DNA of 64,000 nucleotides from Tolypothrix sp. PCC 7910 (GTDB taxonomy: Bacteria; Cyanobacteriota; Cyanobacteriia; Cyanobacteriales; Nostocaceae), in contig NZ_CP050440.1 of the NCBI RefSeq assembly GCF_011769525.1, forward strand, positions 4,155,501 through 4,219,500. The letters are read 5' to 3'. A program made the translations under genes and the position numbers. Under the pieces are notes generated by a model. The model was not told the origin of the DNA and made no database searches. It was given only the letters and a program-made list of their open reading frames with translations. Below, in pieces: positions 39,446-46,947 of the stretch (position 1 is the first letter of the stretch; the number at the start of each line of letters is the position of its first letter).

Positions 39446-39452
39446 GAAAACG
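39180..39452. repeat. Thirteen tandem 21-bp units without indels
   Basis: From 39180 there are 13 units of exactly 21 bp, of the type GCCGCAACGTTCAAGCTTAAA, GCCTCAACCTTCAACCTCAAA or a third type, ACCGCAAATTCCGACATCAA plus A. Three families of unit are interleaved, so the array grew by block duplication. All 13 keep the 21-bp length, in contrast to the 20/21-bp array at 13737. It lies between the HTH gene and the vWA gene, both on the minus strand. A REP hairpin (about 39090-39115) lies just to its left. Confidence 0.95.
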
Positions 39453-39504
39453 GCGGGAAACTACATCCCCCATGCCAAATGCCCCATGCCCCATGCCCCA
39501 TTCC

Positions 39505-40932
39505 CTATGCCCATTTCAACATTTGTTGCACTCGTTCAGCCAAATAAGCTTCTAATTCTGACAACGGTGCAGAACCATCAGCGAAGCGTGCGAATCCTAA
39601 CATGGTTGGTAAATCTTCTGCGTCGCGCAATCCCACTGTAGGGATGCTGGCGCTGAGATTTCGCAAGGAGAAATCCTCAGAATTAAACACCGGATTGCAA
39701 TGAATGATGGAAGTTCTCCTCCCAGGATCTAACTTAGCCCTAAATATCCGCAAGACTTCCGCCGCACCTTTGGGGGGATAGTTTTCGCAACCATCGGAGA
39801 CAATCACAACTAAATCTGCACCAGAACCCAAGGCGGCTAATAGTGGTGTAGCTAAATCAGTTTGTCCATGTGGGCGGACTTGCAAAGCATCTTCTGTGGG
39901 TACCGTCCAAAAAGCACGATATTCCTGTGATGCAGCTTGTAATAAATAGTGAGTAGCAACAGCTACACCCAAAGGACGGCGACGCTTTTCGCTAGAACCT
40001 GAGCTAGAGTAGCTACAATCTAAAACTGCTGCGACTTTCCCCAGCTTCAATGGTGCTTTTTTTAGCACTGAACGCGCCGATCGCTCTAAGGCTTGGTGAA
40101 AAATCTCTCTTTGTTCTTTTCTTCTTTCCAATGGCAAAGATAAGATATACAACGCCAACTTAGTTAAGGGTAACTTTCCTAAATCTAAGTCAATTTCCAC
40201 CTTTTCAGTACGTTCCGCCGCGCCTTGGAAACGCAACTTTTCACCCACAGTCATCTGCTGTTGGATTCTGGTTAAAAACACATCGCGTTTAACTTTGTGC
40301 TTTGCTGCTAATCCCTCAGCGACGGTGAAAGGTAAGTCATAAATAGCCTGTTCGCTAAAATGTGCTTGGCGGAACTTCTCGAATAACTCAGTTTCATACA
40401 CCTTTTGTTTCCAATTGCGGAACAGAAAAGTACCCAATTCACCCTGAAGTTTCAAATGTGCGTGAGATGCGATCGCTCTTACCTTGGGACGATACTTCAC
40501 AGCATGGAAGCTTAAATCGCCTCGCTGTTGTAAATAATCCCGTGCGATCGCGCGACTCCGACGGTTGTTAATTCGCCGTTGACGCAACTGCTGCAAAACC
40601 CCCCAAGCACGTTGCGGCGGTAAAGCATTGAGCGCATGAGCAATTAATGCACCCTCTTCTTCCTTATGTTGCGGTAACGTATTCTTTCCGGTCGCCAGCA
40701 ATTTCAAAATAATCTGCGCCTGATTAAAATGATTAATCCCCGCCGCCAAAGAACGAGCGTAAAGTAAGCGATAATTCCCCAAAATATAATCATGTAAAAA
40801 ATCAATTGATACTCTTTGACCATAAGCATCATCATAAAATTCCCGCTGTCCGGTACAAGCTAGACAAGCATTAATAAACATCACCAAATCTTCCCGCGCC
40901 ACCTGCTCAACGCGGTTATTATTAGTAACCAT
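39505..40932 (-). CDS. Helical domain plus vWA protein, possibly TROVE/Ro60-like
   Basis: A 475-aa soluble protein. Residues 1-290 are all-helical with repeated hydrophobic helices; residues about 300-460 form a vWA domain with a complete metal-binding MIDAS: D305-C-S-Y-S309, T358 (in GQTDLATPLL) and D380 (in IVSDGCEN). The layout (helical HEAT-like domain then vWA) is that of TROVE/Ro60 proteins, and a weak MTVGEKLRFQGAAER stretch could match the TROVE loop; the likeness is my inference. Ro60-type proteins bind small Y RNAs and misfolded RNAs. Two structured elements lie directly upstream on the same strand; the HTH gene lies downstream. Confidence 0.8.
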   Translation of the reverse strand: MVTNNNRVEQVAREDLVMFINACLACTGQREFYDDAYGQRVSIDFLHDYILGNYRLLYARSLAAGINHFNQAQIILKLLATGKNTLPQHKEEEGALIAHALNALPPQRAWGVLQQLRQRRINNRRSRAIARDYLQQRGDLSFHAVKYRPKVRAIASHAHLKLQGELGTFLFRNWKQKVYETELFEKFRQAHFSEQAIYDLPFTVAEGLAAKHKVKRDVFLTRIQQQMTVGEKLRFQGAAERTEKVEIDLDLGKLPLTKLALYILSLPLERRKEQREIFHQALERSARSVLKKAPLKLGKVAAVLDCSYSSSGSSEKRRRPLGVAVATHYLLQAASQEYRAFWTVPTEDALQVRPHGQTDLATPLLAALGSGADLVVIVSDGCENYPPKGAAEVLRIFRAKLDPGRRTSIIHCNPVFNSEDFSLRNLSASIPTVGLRDAEDLPTMLGFARFADGSAPLSELEAYLAERVQQMLKWA

Positions 40933-40975
40933 ATAAATTACGAATTACGAACTACAAATTACAAATTATTAGAGT

Positions 40976-41058
40976 GCTGTTCGGGGAAAGATTAGCATGA
41001 CTAGGTCAATCAACTTAACAGGTTGGAACGGAAGTCATACTCAAGTCCCGCGAACAGC
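40976..41058 (-). ncRNA. Structured RNA element, copy 1 (83 nt)
   Basis: An 83-bp element with P1 GCTGTTCG/CGAACAGC (8 pairs, 40976-40983 with 41051-41058), P2 GGGA/TCCC beside a one-base bulge, P3 ATGACT/AGTCAT (40997-41002 with 41033-41038) and P4 CAAC/GTTG (41011-41014 with 41022-41025) closing a 7-nt loop. It is followed by AAGACTGAAAAA. It is repeated 156 bp further right with the same length and helices. The strand is inferred: a C.A mismatch in P1 of copy 2 becomes a G.U pair on the minus strand, and the next gene on that strand is the vWA gene. Confidence 0.6.
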
Positions 41059-41131
41059 AAGACTGAAAAATTAGATAATTATATTTAAATGTTTTTGAAT
41101 TTTGAATTTTGAATTTTGAATTGTTTAGGAT

Positions 41132-41214
41132 GCTGTCCGGGGAAAGGCGGCGCGACTGACTAGGACGAATTCAAAGTTCGGGTTCGGAAGTCGCACCAAA
41201 GTCCCGCGAACAGC
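41132..41214 (-). ncRNA. Structured RNA element, copy 2 (83 nt)
   Basis: Same architecture as copy 1: P1 GCTGTCCG/CGAACAGC, P2 GGGA/TCCC, P3 GCGACT/AGTCGC (41152-41157 with 41189-41194), P4 CGAA/TTCG (41166-41169 with 41177-41180) around a 7-nt TTCAAAG loop, and the trailing AAGACTGAAAAA. P3 differs from copy 1 at two pairs and P4 at two pairs, and in each case both sides changed so that pairing is kept. The terminal loop and flanks are otherwise similar. Could be a Y-like RNA, a tandem leader element of the vWA gene, or a transcribed inverted-repeat DNA element. Confidence 0.6.
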
Positions 41215-41234
41215 AAGACTGAAAAACTTGAGAA

Positions 41235-41603
41235 TTAAGCGTAACAAAATTGTTTAGTTTGCGCTAGTTGTTCAAGTAATAATTCCGCAGATTTGTCCAG
41301 TGAAGTTACAAAAATACCTACTTCACTCTCTTGATTTGATGCTATCCAAGTACCTTTGAGAACAACTTCCACCGCATCAGCATCGCAAGGACAAATTTCT
41401 AAAATATTTGCTTGATTTAATTTCTCTAACTCTGCCAAATTAGATAAATCACAAGGAAGTAAAAATGCTGCTTGACTAGATTCAATGTAAATATTATTTG
41501 CAGAATGCAAAGATAGTGTAACTCTTTGATTTACCCAATTTTCTAATGAGGTTTCGAGATGTTCTAAGCTAAAGCTGTCTTCGGTGTAGGTAAGTTTTAA
41601 CAT
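41235..41603 (-). CDS. Conserved small hypothetical protein
   Basis: A 122-aa soluble acidic protein: WVNQRVTLSLHSANNIYIES, FLLPCDLSNLAELEKL, ILEICPCDADAVEVVLKGTW. It is beta-rich with a helical C-terminus. I know it only as a type conserved in cyanobacteria, without function. It is the gene upstream of the twin RNA elements and vWA gene on the same strand, so it may be in the same transcript. Confidence 0.7.
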   Translation of the reverse strand: MLKLTYTEDSFSLEHLETSLENWVNQRVTLSLHSANNIYIESSQAAFLLPCDLSNLAELEKLNQANILEICPCDADAVEVVLKGTWIASNQESEVGIFVTSLDKSAELLLEQLAQTKQFCYA

Positions 41604-41996
41604 ATTGGCTGACTGATATTTAAACTTTTAGGTGCTTCATCTATGTCTTAAGAATATGCGAGGGAATTTCCCCTAAGCCAATATAGCCTCAAAAGCTGGA
41701 AATGCTTATAGAACAAGGCTGAATCTGCTAGGGGAAGTTGAGAAGCTAGGGGAATCCCCGAACTTTGTCGTGCTGGGGATTGGGGACTGGGGATTGGGTA
41801 ATTGGTAATGGGTAATTGGTAATTGGTAATGGGTAATTGGTAATTGGTAATTGGAATTTACTTTTGTTTTACCCTTTACCGTTTCCCCCTTCCCCTTTCC
41901 CCTTTTACCGTTTCCCCTACTAACTAAATACCCAGCGCGGAAGTTGTTAAACTTGGATAATTCCCGGTAACGTTGTCCAGTTCTACAACTACAGCG
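41604..41996. other. Divergent intergenic with GGTAATTGG repeats
   Basis: Contains about a dozen GGTAATTGG / GGTAATGGG units at 41785-41860 and C/T-rich CCCCTTTCCCC runs. It should hold the promoters of the divergent small gene and NACHT gene. No clear -10/-35 pair was resolved. Confidence 0.6.
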
Positions 41997-44900
41997 ATGG
42001 CAAGAGCGAGTTATGGCCCCGAAGCAAAAAAGCGATCGCGCCGCTTGTTAGAGGTATTATTAGCTTATGCTAACGATGCCCTAGACTGTAGTGATGAAGC
42101 GAGTTTGGATGCTTTGCGTCCCCAAATCCAAACTCGCTGGCTGTCTGAGAATCGCTTGGTTGTCAGAACAAAAGTAAGATTTTTACAAACATTAACAAGT
42201 TTGGCAGCAGGTGAAGGACAATTAAACGCCGAACAAATCAAAGAAGCCTTAAAACGGTTTGCAGATTTCTTAGAAATCTTAGAAGATAATCGCCCATCTC
42301 GTAGCGGTTCAGAAACTTGGCACTTTACTCTCAATTTATGGTGCGATCGCCAAGACATAGCCACCAATTTACAAAAATTTGATATCCACTGGGAAAGTCG
42401 CCGCCCGGAGAAGTCGAAGCAAGTAACAGGGGGGAAAGATAGAGCAGATAGAGCAGATAGAGCAGATAGAGCAGAGGGAGCAGAGGAAGCAAATTCTCCT
42501 TCATCTCCCTCATCCCCCGACTGGAAGCAACTTTGTCGTGATGCTTTAATGGCGCAAAATCACCAACGCTTGACTACCAATCCTCTCACTAGTGCTGATG
42601 GTGTGAGTTTTGAATTAAATCAGGTTTATGTTCCCCTGGGTTTAGTGGAACGCAAACAACGTCTGCGTCAAGGTGGCGATGTCACGCCGCAAGATGGTTC
42701 GCGGTTATATGAACCGGAAGATTCGGAAATGACTCAGACTTTTAACCCTGATGAATTTATTCAACAATTATTAGGGGCGCAAGATAGCCAGCGCATCGCC
42801 ATTTTAGGCGAACCAGGGGCGGGAAAAACTACATTGTTGCAAAAAATCGCCGCATGGATTGTAGATAATACTGAAGATTTACCTGTCTGGGTTTCTTTGG
42901 CGGATTTGCAAGGTAAAACTTTAGAACAATACTTAATTCAAGATTGGTTACCTACTGCGCTTCGCAAATTACGCGTCTCGGAGGAAGTTGAAGAAGCATT
43001 TTGCGAACAGTTTAACCAAGGGCGAGTTTGGTTACTTTTAGATGCAGTGGATGAAATGGCTTTGGAATCTAGCCAAGCTTTAACGAAAATTGCCAGTTTT
43101 TTGACAGGCTGGGTTGCAGATGCCAGGATAATTTTGACTTGTCGGCTGAATGTTTGGGATGGCGGTAAAAATGCACTGCAAGCTTTTAAAGTTTATCGCA
43201 ACTTAAATTTTAGCTATGGCACAGAATTTTCTTTCGGTTCTAAATCTGCATCCAACCAAGTCGGAGAATTTATTCAGCATTGGTTTCAAGATCATCCCGC
43301 TTGTGGTGAGAGTTTACAAGCAGAGTTAAATCAACCAGAACGGAGACGACTCAAGGATGCGGTAAAAAATCCTCTGCGGTTAGCTTTATTATGTCGTACC
43401 TGGGGATTAGCGCAGGGAAGATTACCAACAACTAAAGCGATGTTGTACGAACAGTTTGTAGAATCAATCTACGAATGGAAACAGGATCGTTTTCCCACAA
43501 CTTCCACCCAGCGACAGCAGTTAAATCGGGCATTGGGAGAATTAGCATTATTAGCTATTTCCCAAGAAAAAACCAAGTTTCGCCTCAGACATCGCTTCGT
43601 TTCCCAAGTTCTTGGCGCGTCTGATGATGGTTTATTTCAATTAGCATTACAGTTAGGCTGGCTAAATCAGGTAGGTATCTCCGAAACTCAGGGCGAAAAA
43701 GTTTACGCTTTTTACCATCCCACCTTTCAAGAATATTTTGCCGCCCAAGCCGTTACTGATTGGCATTTTTTCCTAAATCACACATTAAATCTCAGCAATC
43801 CCTCCCCATCTCCCAATTACCGCATCTTTGAACCCCAGTGGCGCGAAGTCATTTTGCTATGGCTAGGTAGAGATGATATTCCGCAGACACACAAGGAAGA
43901 ATTTATCCAAGCATTAATTGAGTTTAACGATAACTGCGGTGGCTACTATGGCTATCAAGCTTATTTTGTCGCCGCCCAAGGAATTGCGGAGTTTGCAGAT
44001 TGTCAAAAAGCTGATGAAATTGTACAGCAGTTGGTAAAGTGGCGTTTTGGTTATGGCAACTTCCAAGACGAAAAGCCGTGGAGGTATCCAGCTCCAATTG
44101 TAGAATGTGCGCGGGTGGCTTTACTAAAAACCGATCGCCCAAAAGCGATCGCAGCTTTAGAAAACTACATCTCCTCCAGCCAAAACGACTTTGTAATCTG
44201 GAATGCGGCTTACAGCTTGGGTAAAATTTTCGATCCAGGTAACAAAATTGCGATCGCTAAATTAGAAGCACTCGTCAAAACTCTACATTATGATTCAGTT
44301 CGCTGGCAAGTTGCCTATAGTTTAGCCAGAGTCGATGCTGGTAATCAAAATGCGATCGCAGCCTTGCTAGAAATTATCGCATCTAGCAAAAATGAATCTA
44401 CTCGTCGCAAAGCTGCTTATAGTTTAGGTAAAATCGACCCCCAAAATACCATTGCCATCTCTACACTCAAACAAATCGCTGAATCTGCAATTGATTCATC
44501 TCAAAGCCGACAAGCTTTAGAAAATTTAGCCACGCTGCAAGGTGATGATTTACCTAAATCCGCTGAAGTTTCTCCCATCTCAAGATTTGATCAGTATAGA
44601 AGAAATAACAGAAAACAAAAATCAGCCACATCCAATTATTTCTCTATCAACTCAAAAATTTCTGAATTAATTCGCGGTATCGCCGCCTCTGAAGATGAAG
44701 ATACCCAAAGAAGACGGGCTTATAAATTAGCGCAACTCAATCCAGGTGATCCAGTTGCACTTACAACTTTATTACAATTGATAGCATCCACCGAAAATCT
44801 TTCACTACATAAACGTGCAACCGACAACTTAAAAGAAACAGTTCTCAATGAACAGTTACCACAAGTAATTGCAGCTTTAAAAAATTCCAACTGCTATCAA

Positions 44901-45005
44901 GTCTTAGATGATGAATGGGAACGATATCGCAACTCTTTTAAACTTCTGTGGCACTGTGCAGAAAATATGGATTATTTAGAATTTTATCGAGTTTGGCATC
45001 TTTGA
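41997..45005 (+). CDS. NACHT-HEAT NLR-like ATPase
   Basis: From the ATG at 41997 (a TTG 24 bp upstream is in frame) it encodes 1002 aa. Residues about 1-130 are a helical N-terminal domain (KKRSRRLLEVLLAYAND). Then comes a low-complexity linker (DRADRADRADRAEG), a NACHT with Walker A GEPGAGKT at 271-278, Walker B VWLLLDAVDEM near 344-354, and TCRLNVWD sensor region, followed by a winged-helix part (FYHPTFQEYFAAQAV) and HEAT/PBS repeats from about 690 on (AAYSLGKI and VAYSLARV, repeated). This is the architecture of bacterial NACHT/NLR-like STAND ATPases, many of which are anti-phage sensors. The trigger and effector are not evident; the N-terminal domain lacks a clear nuclease or TIR motif. 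Confidence 0.9.
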   Translation: MARASYGPEAKKRSRRLLEVLLAYANDALDCSDEASLDALRPQIQTRWLSENRLVVRTKVRFLQTLTSLAAGEGQLNAEQIKEALKRFADFLEILEDNRPSRSGSETWHFTLNLWCDRQDIATNLQKFDIHWESRRPEKSKQVTGGKDRADRADRADRAEGAEEANSPSSPSSPDWKQLCRDALMAQNHQRLTTNPLTSADGVSFELNQVYVPLGLVERKQRLRQGGDVTPQDGSRLYEPEDSEMTQTFNPDEFIQQLLGAQDSQRIAILGEPGAGKTTLLQKIAAWIVDNTEDLPVWVSLADLQGKTLEQYLIQDWLPTALRKLRVSEEVEEAFCEQFNQGRVWLLLDAVDEMALESSQALTKIASFLTGWVADARIILTCRLNVWDGGKNALQAFKVYRNLNFSYGTEFSFGSKSASNQVGEFIQHWFQDHPACGESLQAELNQPERRRLKDAVKNPLRLALLCRTWGLAQGRLPTTKAMLYEQFVESIYEWKQDRFPTTSTQRQQLNRALGELALLAISQEKTKFRLRHRFVSQVLGASDDGLFQLALQLGWLNQVGISETQGEKVYAFYHPTFQEYFAAQAVTDWHFFLNHTLNLSNPSPSPNYRIFEPQWREVILLWLGRDDIPQTHKEEFIQALIEFNDNCGGYYGYQAYFVAAQGIAEFADCQKADEIVQQLVKWRFGYGNFQDEKPWRYPAPIVECARVALLKTDRPKAIAALENYISSSQNDFVIWNAAYSLGKIFDPGNKIAIAKLEALVKTLHYDSVRWQVAYSLARVDAGNQNAIAALLEIIASSKNESTRRKAAYSLGKIDPQNTIAISTLKQIAESAIDSSQSRQALENLATLQGDDLPKSAEVSPISRFDQYRRNNRKQKSATSNYFSINSKISELIRGIAASEDEDTQRRRAYKLAQLNPGDPVALTTLLQLIASTENLSLHKRATDNLKETVLNEQLPQVIAALKNSNCYQVLDDEWERYRNSFKLLWHCAENMDYLEFYRVWHL

Positions 45006-45314
45006 AGTTTAGGTCATCAGCTAAAGTCTTCGGCATAGTTTCTCTACGAGAGGCTACACCAACCCTTCACAGGTAGCGTCTAGCGTTCCCGCCCCTTTGG
45101 GTGCAGTGCTTGTCACAAAGTACCCGAGGGCTTGCCCTAGACGAGGCTGAATTATAAAATTAAGCGGTATTTTGTGCAACCGTCAGAATATAAAAATAAA
45201 CATAAAAAATGCTACAATTTTTGTACTTAAGAAAACAATTCCATACTCCACTTCAGCATCTTTTATAGCTAATATTCATCAAGCTTTTAGCAATTATAGT
45301 CTCATAATTTTTAG
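45006..45314. repeat. Interspersed repeat after the NACHT gene
   Basis: TTTCTCTACGAGAGGCTAC and the following GCGTCTAGCGTTCCC / GGGCTTGCCCTAGACGAGGCT belong to a dispersed palindromic repeat family with short stems (GGGCTTGCCCT). The following stretch to 45314 is A/T-rich and has no gene. Confidence 0.6.
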
Positions 45315-45343
45315 TTAATTACACTGAGATAGGACAATATAAT
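45315..45343 (+). promoter_or_regulatory. Sigma-70-type promoter of the candidate small RNA
   Basis: TTAATT (45315-45320), 17 bp spacer, then a consensus TATAAT (45338-45343). Start of transcription would be near 45350. Confidence 0.5.
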
Positions 45344-45349
45344 AACTTA

Positions 45350-45464
45350 CGAAATAATCATATCTATGTCACAGTGTTGTCATAGCATTGTTAACGCCAA
45401 ATGCTATCTTTAATGAAGATAGATTTTTAGACTCATTCAAAAGGCAGGAGAACCTGCCTTTTTC
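45350..45464 (+). ncRNA. Candidate small RNA of about 115 nt
   Basis: Downstream of a consensus -10, the segment has three hairpins: ATAGCATT/AATGCTAT (45382-45389 with 45400-45407), CTATCTT/AAGATAG (45404-45410 with 45416-45422) followed by ATTTTTAG, and a terminator at 45439-45463. The first two share bases 45404-45407 and so are mutually exclusive. No ORF fits and the next plus-strand gene is 3.5 kb away, so a stand-alone small RNA is more likely than an attenuated leader. Family unknown. Confidence 0.5.
45439..45463 (+). terminator. Rho-independent terminator of the candidate small RNA
   Basis: AAAAGGCAGG and CCTGCCTTTT form a perfect 10-bp stem around a 4-nt AGAA loop and run into a T run. 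No plus-strand gene ends nearby except the NACHT gene 430 bp upstream. Confidence 0.8.
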
Positions 45465-46092
45465 TTAACAATGAAAGATAATTAAGACTCGCTTATATAT
45501 ATTCTTATCTATTTAAACTCGGTTCAATATCAAGGATAGTTTAACTACCTCTTGTTAATTTGTTAATAGTAATTTAGTTATCTACTGTGCGATCACCTAT
45601 TAATGGTATCTACACTATATAACTAAATGATTAAATAATCATAATAAAAATAATAGATATAAAACATCCTACTCACAATTAAATGAGTAGGATTGGAAGC
45701 AAAATATTTCTTTAAACCCAAGTCTCATTTTACACTCATAATTTTCAACATACTATAGGGGTAATACCCCTCAATTTATTTAAATTTATCATCATACTTT
45801 TTCATTCCTCAGATGGATTGACTGCTACGCCAAGTTTATATATCAGTTCATATCTCAGCTTAAATAATGTGTAAAAAAACCTCCTAGTATTGCTACAAGG
45901 AAGTGTAAGTGGATGGTTATTTGTAGTTAAGACTTGGAGATAATATCAGAATTGAATTTGCTAATTGAGCCATATTGGCTCACATAACTTAATATTCATT
46001 GGGGATTGAAAAAAGCTAATTTATATGATGTTCGGTGTTGGTTATTTATCCTCTGTTTCCTGTGCTTCTTTAGTTTTTCCCAGTCCTCACAC
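45465..46092. other. Gene-free A/T-rich region with a 10-bp inverted repeat
   Basis: ATCCTACTCA and TGAGTAGGAT (45666-45675 with 45684-45693) form a perfect stem. On the minus strand it is followed by TGTTTTAT, so it may be the terminator of the KaiB-like gene transcript or another minus-strand RNA. No gene seen. Confidence 0.5.
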
Positions 46093-46884
46093 TTACAATT
46101 TCTCTTGCGCGCCTAACATTTGTAGGATTTTTTCTGCTTGATCTAAATCACCAACAAGTCGGCGAATGGGATGGGGCCAAACTTTAACTAAGGTGGGAGT
46201 AGCACTGACTTGGTCAATTTCCGCTTGTTCTGGATTAGTTAAAACATCAACCACTTTCAAAGTGTAAGGCTGTCCTAGCGATCGCTCTAGGAGTTCGTGT
46301 AAATTTTGTAAAATGCGTTCGGTATTTGCACTATGTCCAGCGACAAACAAGCGCAACACATAGGCTTGGGTTTTTAGTAGGAAACTCTGTGTTTTTGTGG
46401 GGACTTGATGGTACTTCTGTGTTGAATCGGCATCTAAGCGCACAATTAAGTCATGGTCTTCCCAAAGCTGCGGAAATGAAGAACGATAAGTAGCTAATAC
46501 CATGCGATCGCACAAACCATCAACCCAAGGCGCAGCTTGCCATGCTAAATCCCCTGTGCCAAAAATCGCGTTGAGCAAAGCTTGATGTCGCAAAACTGCT
46601 GGATAAGCTTCAGCAAAGGTTCTTACTTGTTTGGTGCGCGGATCTAACCAGTGATCAACTGTTGCTGTGTAGCAAGGGACTAAAAAATGCGGCGGTTCTG
46701 ATAGATCCAAAATTTCCTGCAAAGCAGCACACAGCTGTAAATGCCATCTCCCTTGTTTACTAGGGTCGATGCAATAAATTAAATCGCCTCCAGGGGTAAA
46801 TAGGGCAATACCTTTAAACAGCTGGGTTTTAGATAGTTTATCTGTATTCAAGTCAGTTTCTGGAACTACATAACTCCACAACAA
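46093..46884 (-). CDS. KaiB-fold protein with an extra N-terminal domain
   Basis: A 263-aa soluble protein. The C-terminal ~90 residues (YVLRLFVAGHSANTERILQN, LGQPYTLKVVDVL, ATPTLVKVWPHPIRRLVGD) match the KaiB/SasA-N thioredoxin-like fold. The first ~165 residues (GIALFTPGGDLIYCIDPSKQ, PHFLVPCYTATVDHWLD, FAEAYPAVLRHQALLNAIFG) form a domain I know only from cyanobacterial KaiB-family proteins. No ATG lies at the 5' end: candidates are TTG at 46884, 46881 or further in. The upstream DNA is an AAAAGTA repeat. pilT lies just upstream on the same strand. Confidence 0.85.
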   Translation of the reverse strand: MLWSYVVPETDLNTDKLSKTQLFKGIALFTPGGDLIYCIDPSKQGRWHLQLCAALQEILDLSEPPHFLVPCYTATVDHWLDPRTKQVRTFAEAYPAVLRHQALLNAIFGTGDLAWQAAPWVDGLCDRMVLATYRSSFPQLWEDHDLIVRLDADSTQKYHQVPTKTQSFLLKTQAYVLRLFVAGHSANTERILQNLHELLERSLGQPYTLKVVDVLTNPEQAEIDQVSATPTLVKVWPHPIRRLVGDLDQAEKILQMLGAQEKL

Positions 46885-46945
46885 AAAGTAAAAAGTAAAA
46901 AATTTTGTTTTTTACCTTTTACTTTTTACTTTACTTATTTACTGT
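46885..46945. repeat. AAAAGTA/TTTTACT repeat between pilT and the KaiB-like gene
   Basis: AAAAAGTAAAAAGTAAAAAA followed by TTTTTTACCTTTTACTTTTTACTTT. The two halves are inverted and can form a long A/T hairpin, which directly precedes the KaiB-like reading frame. Confidence 0.8.
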
Positions 46946-46947
46946 AA

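Noticed and set aside
41166-41180. tRNA-like T arm in copy 2 (loop TTCAAAG)
   Set aside because: The loop matches a T-loop pattern, but there is no acceptor stem of tRNA length, no D or anticodon arm, and copy 1 lacks the loop signature.
40976-41214. Retron or CRISPR-related RNA
   Set aside because: No reverse transcriptase or cas gene nearby, and the copies are too few and differ in helix sequence.
42331-42513. 60-codon minus frame rich in Leu
   Set aside because: It is the antisense of the nonamer repeat in the NACHT linker.
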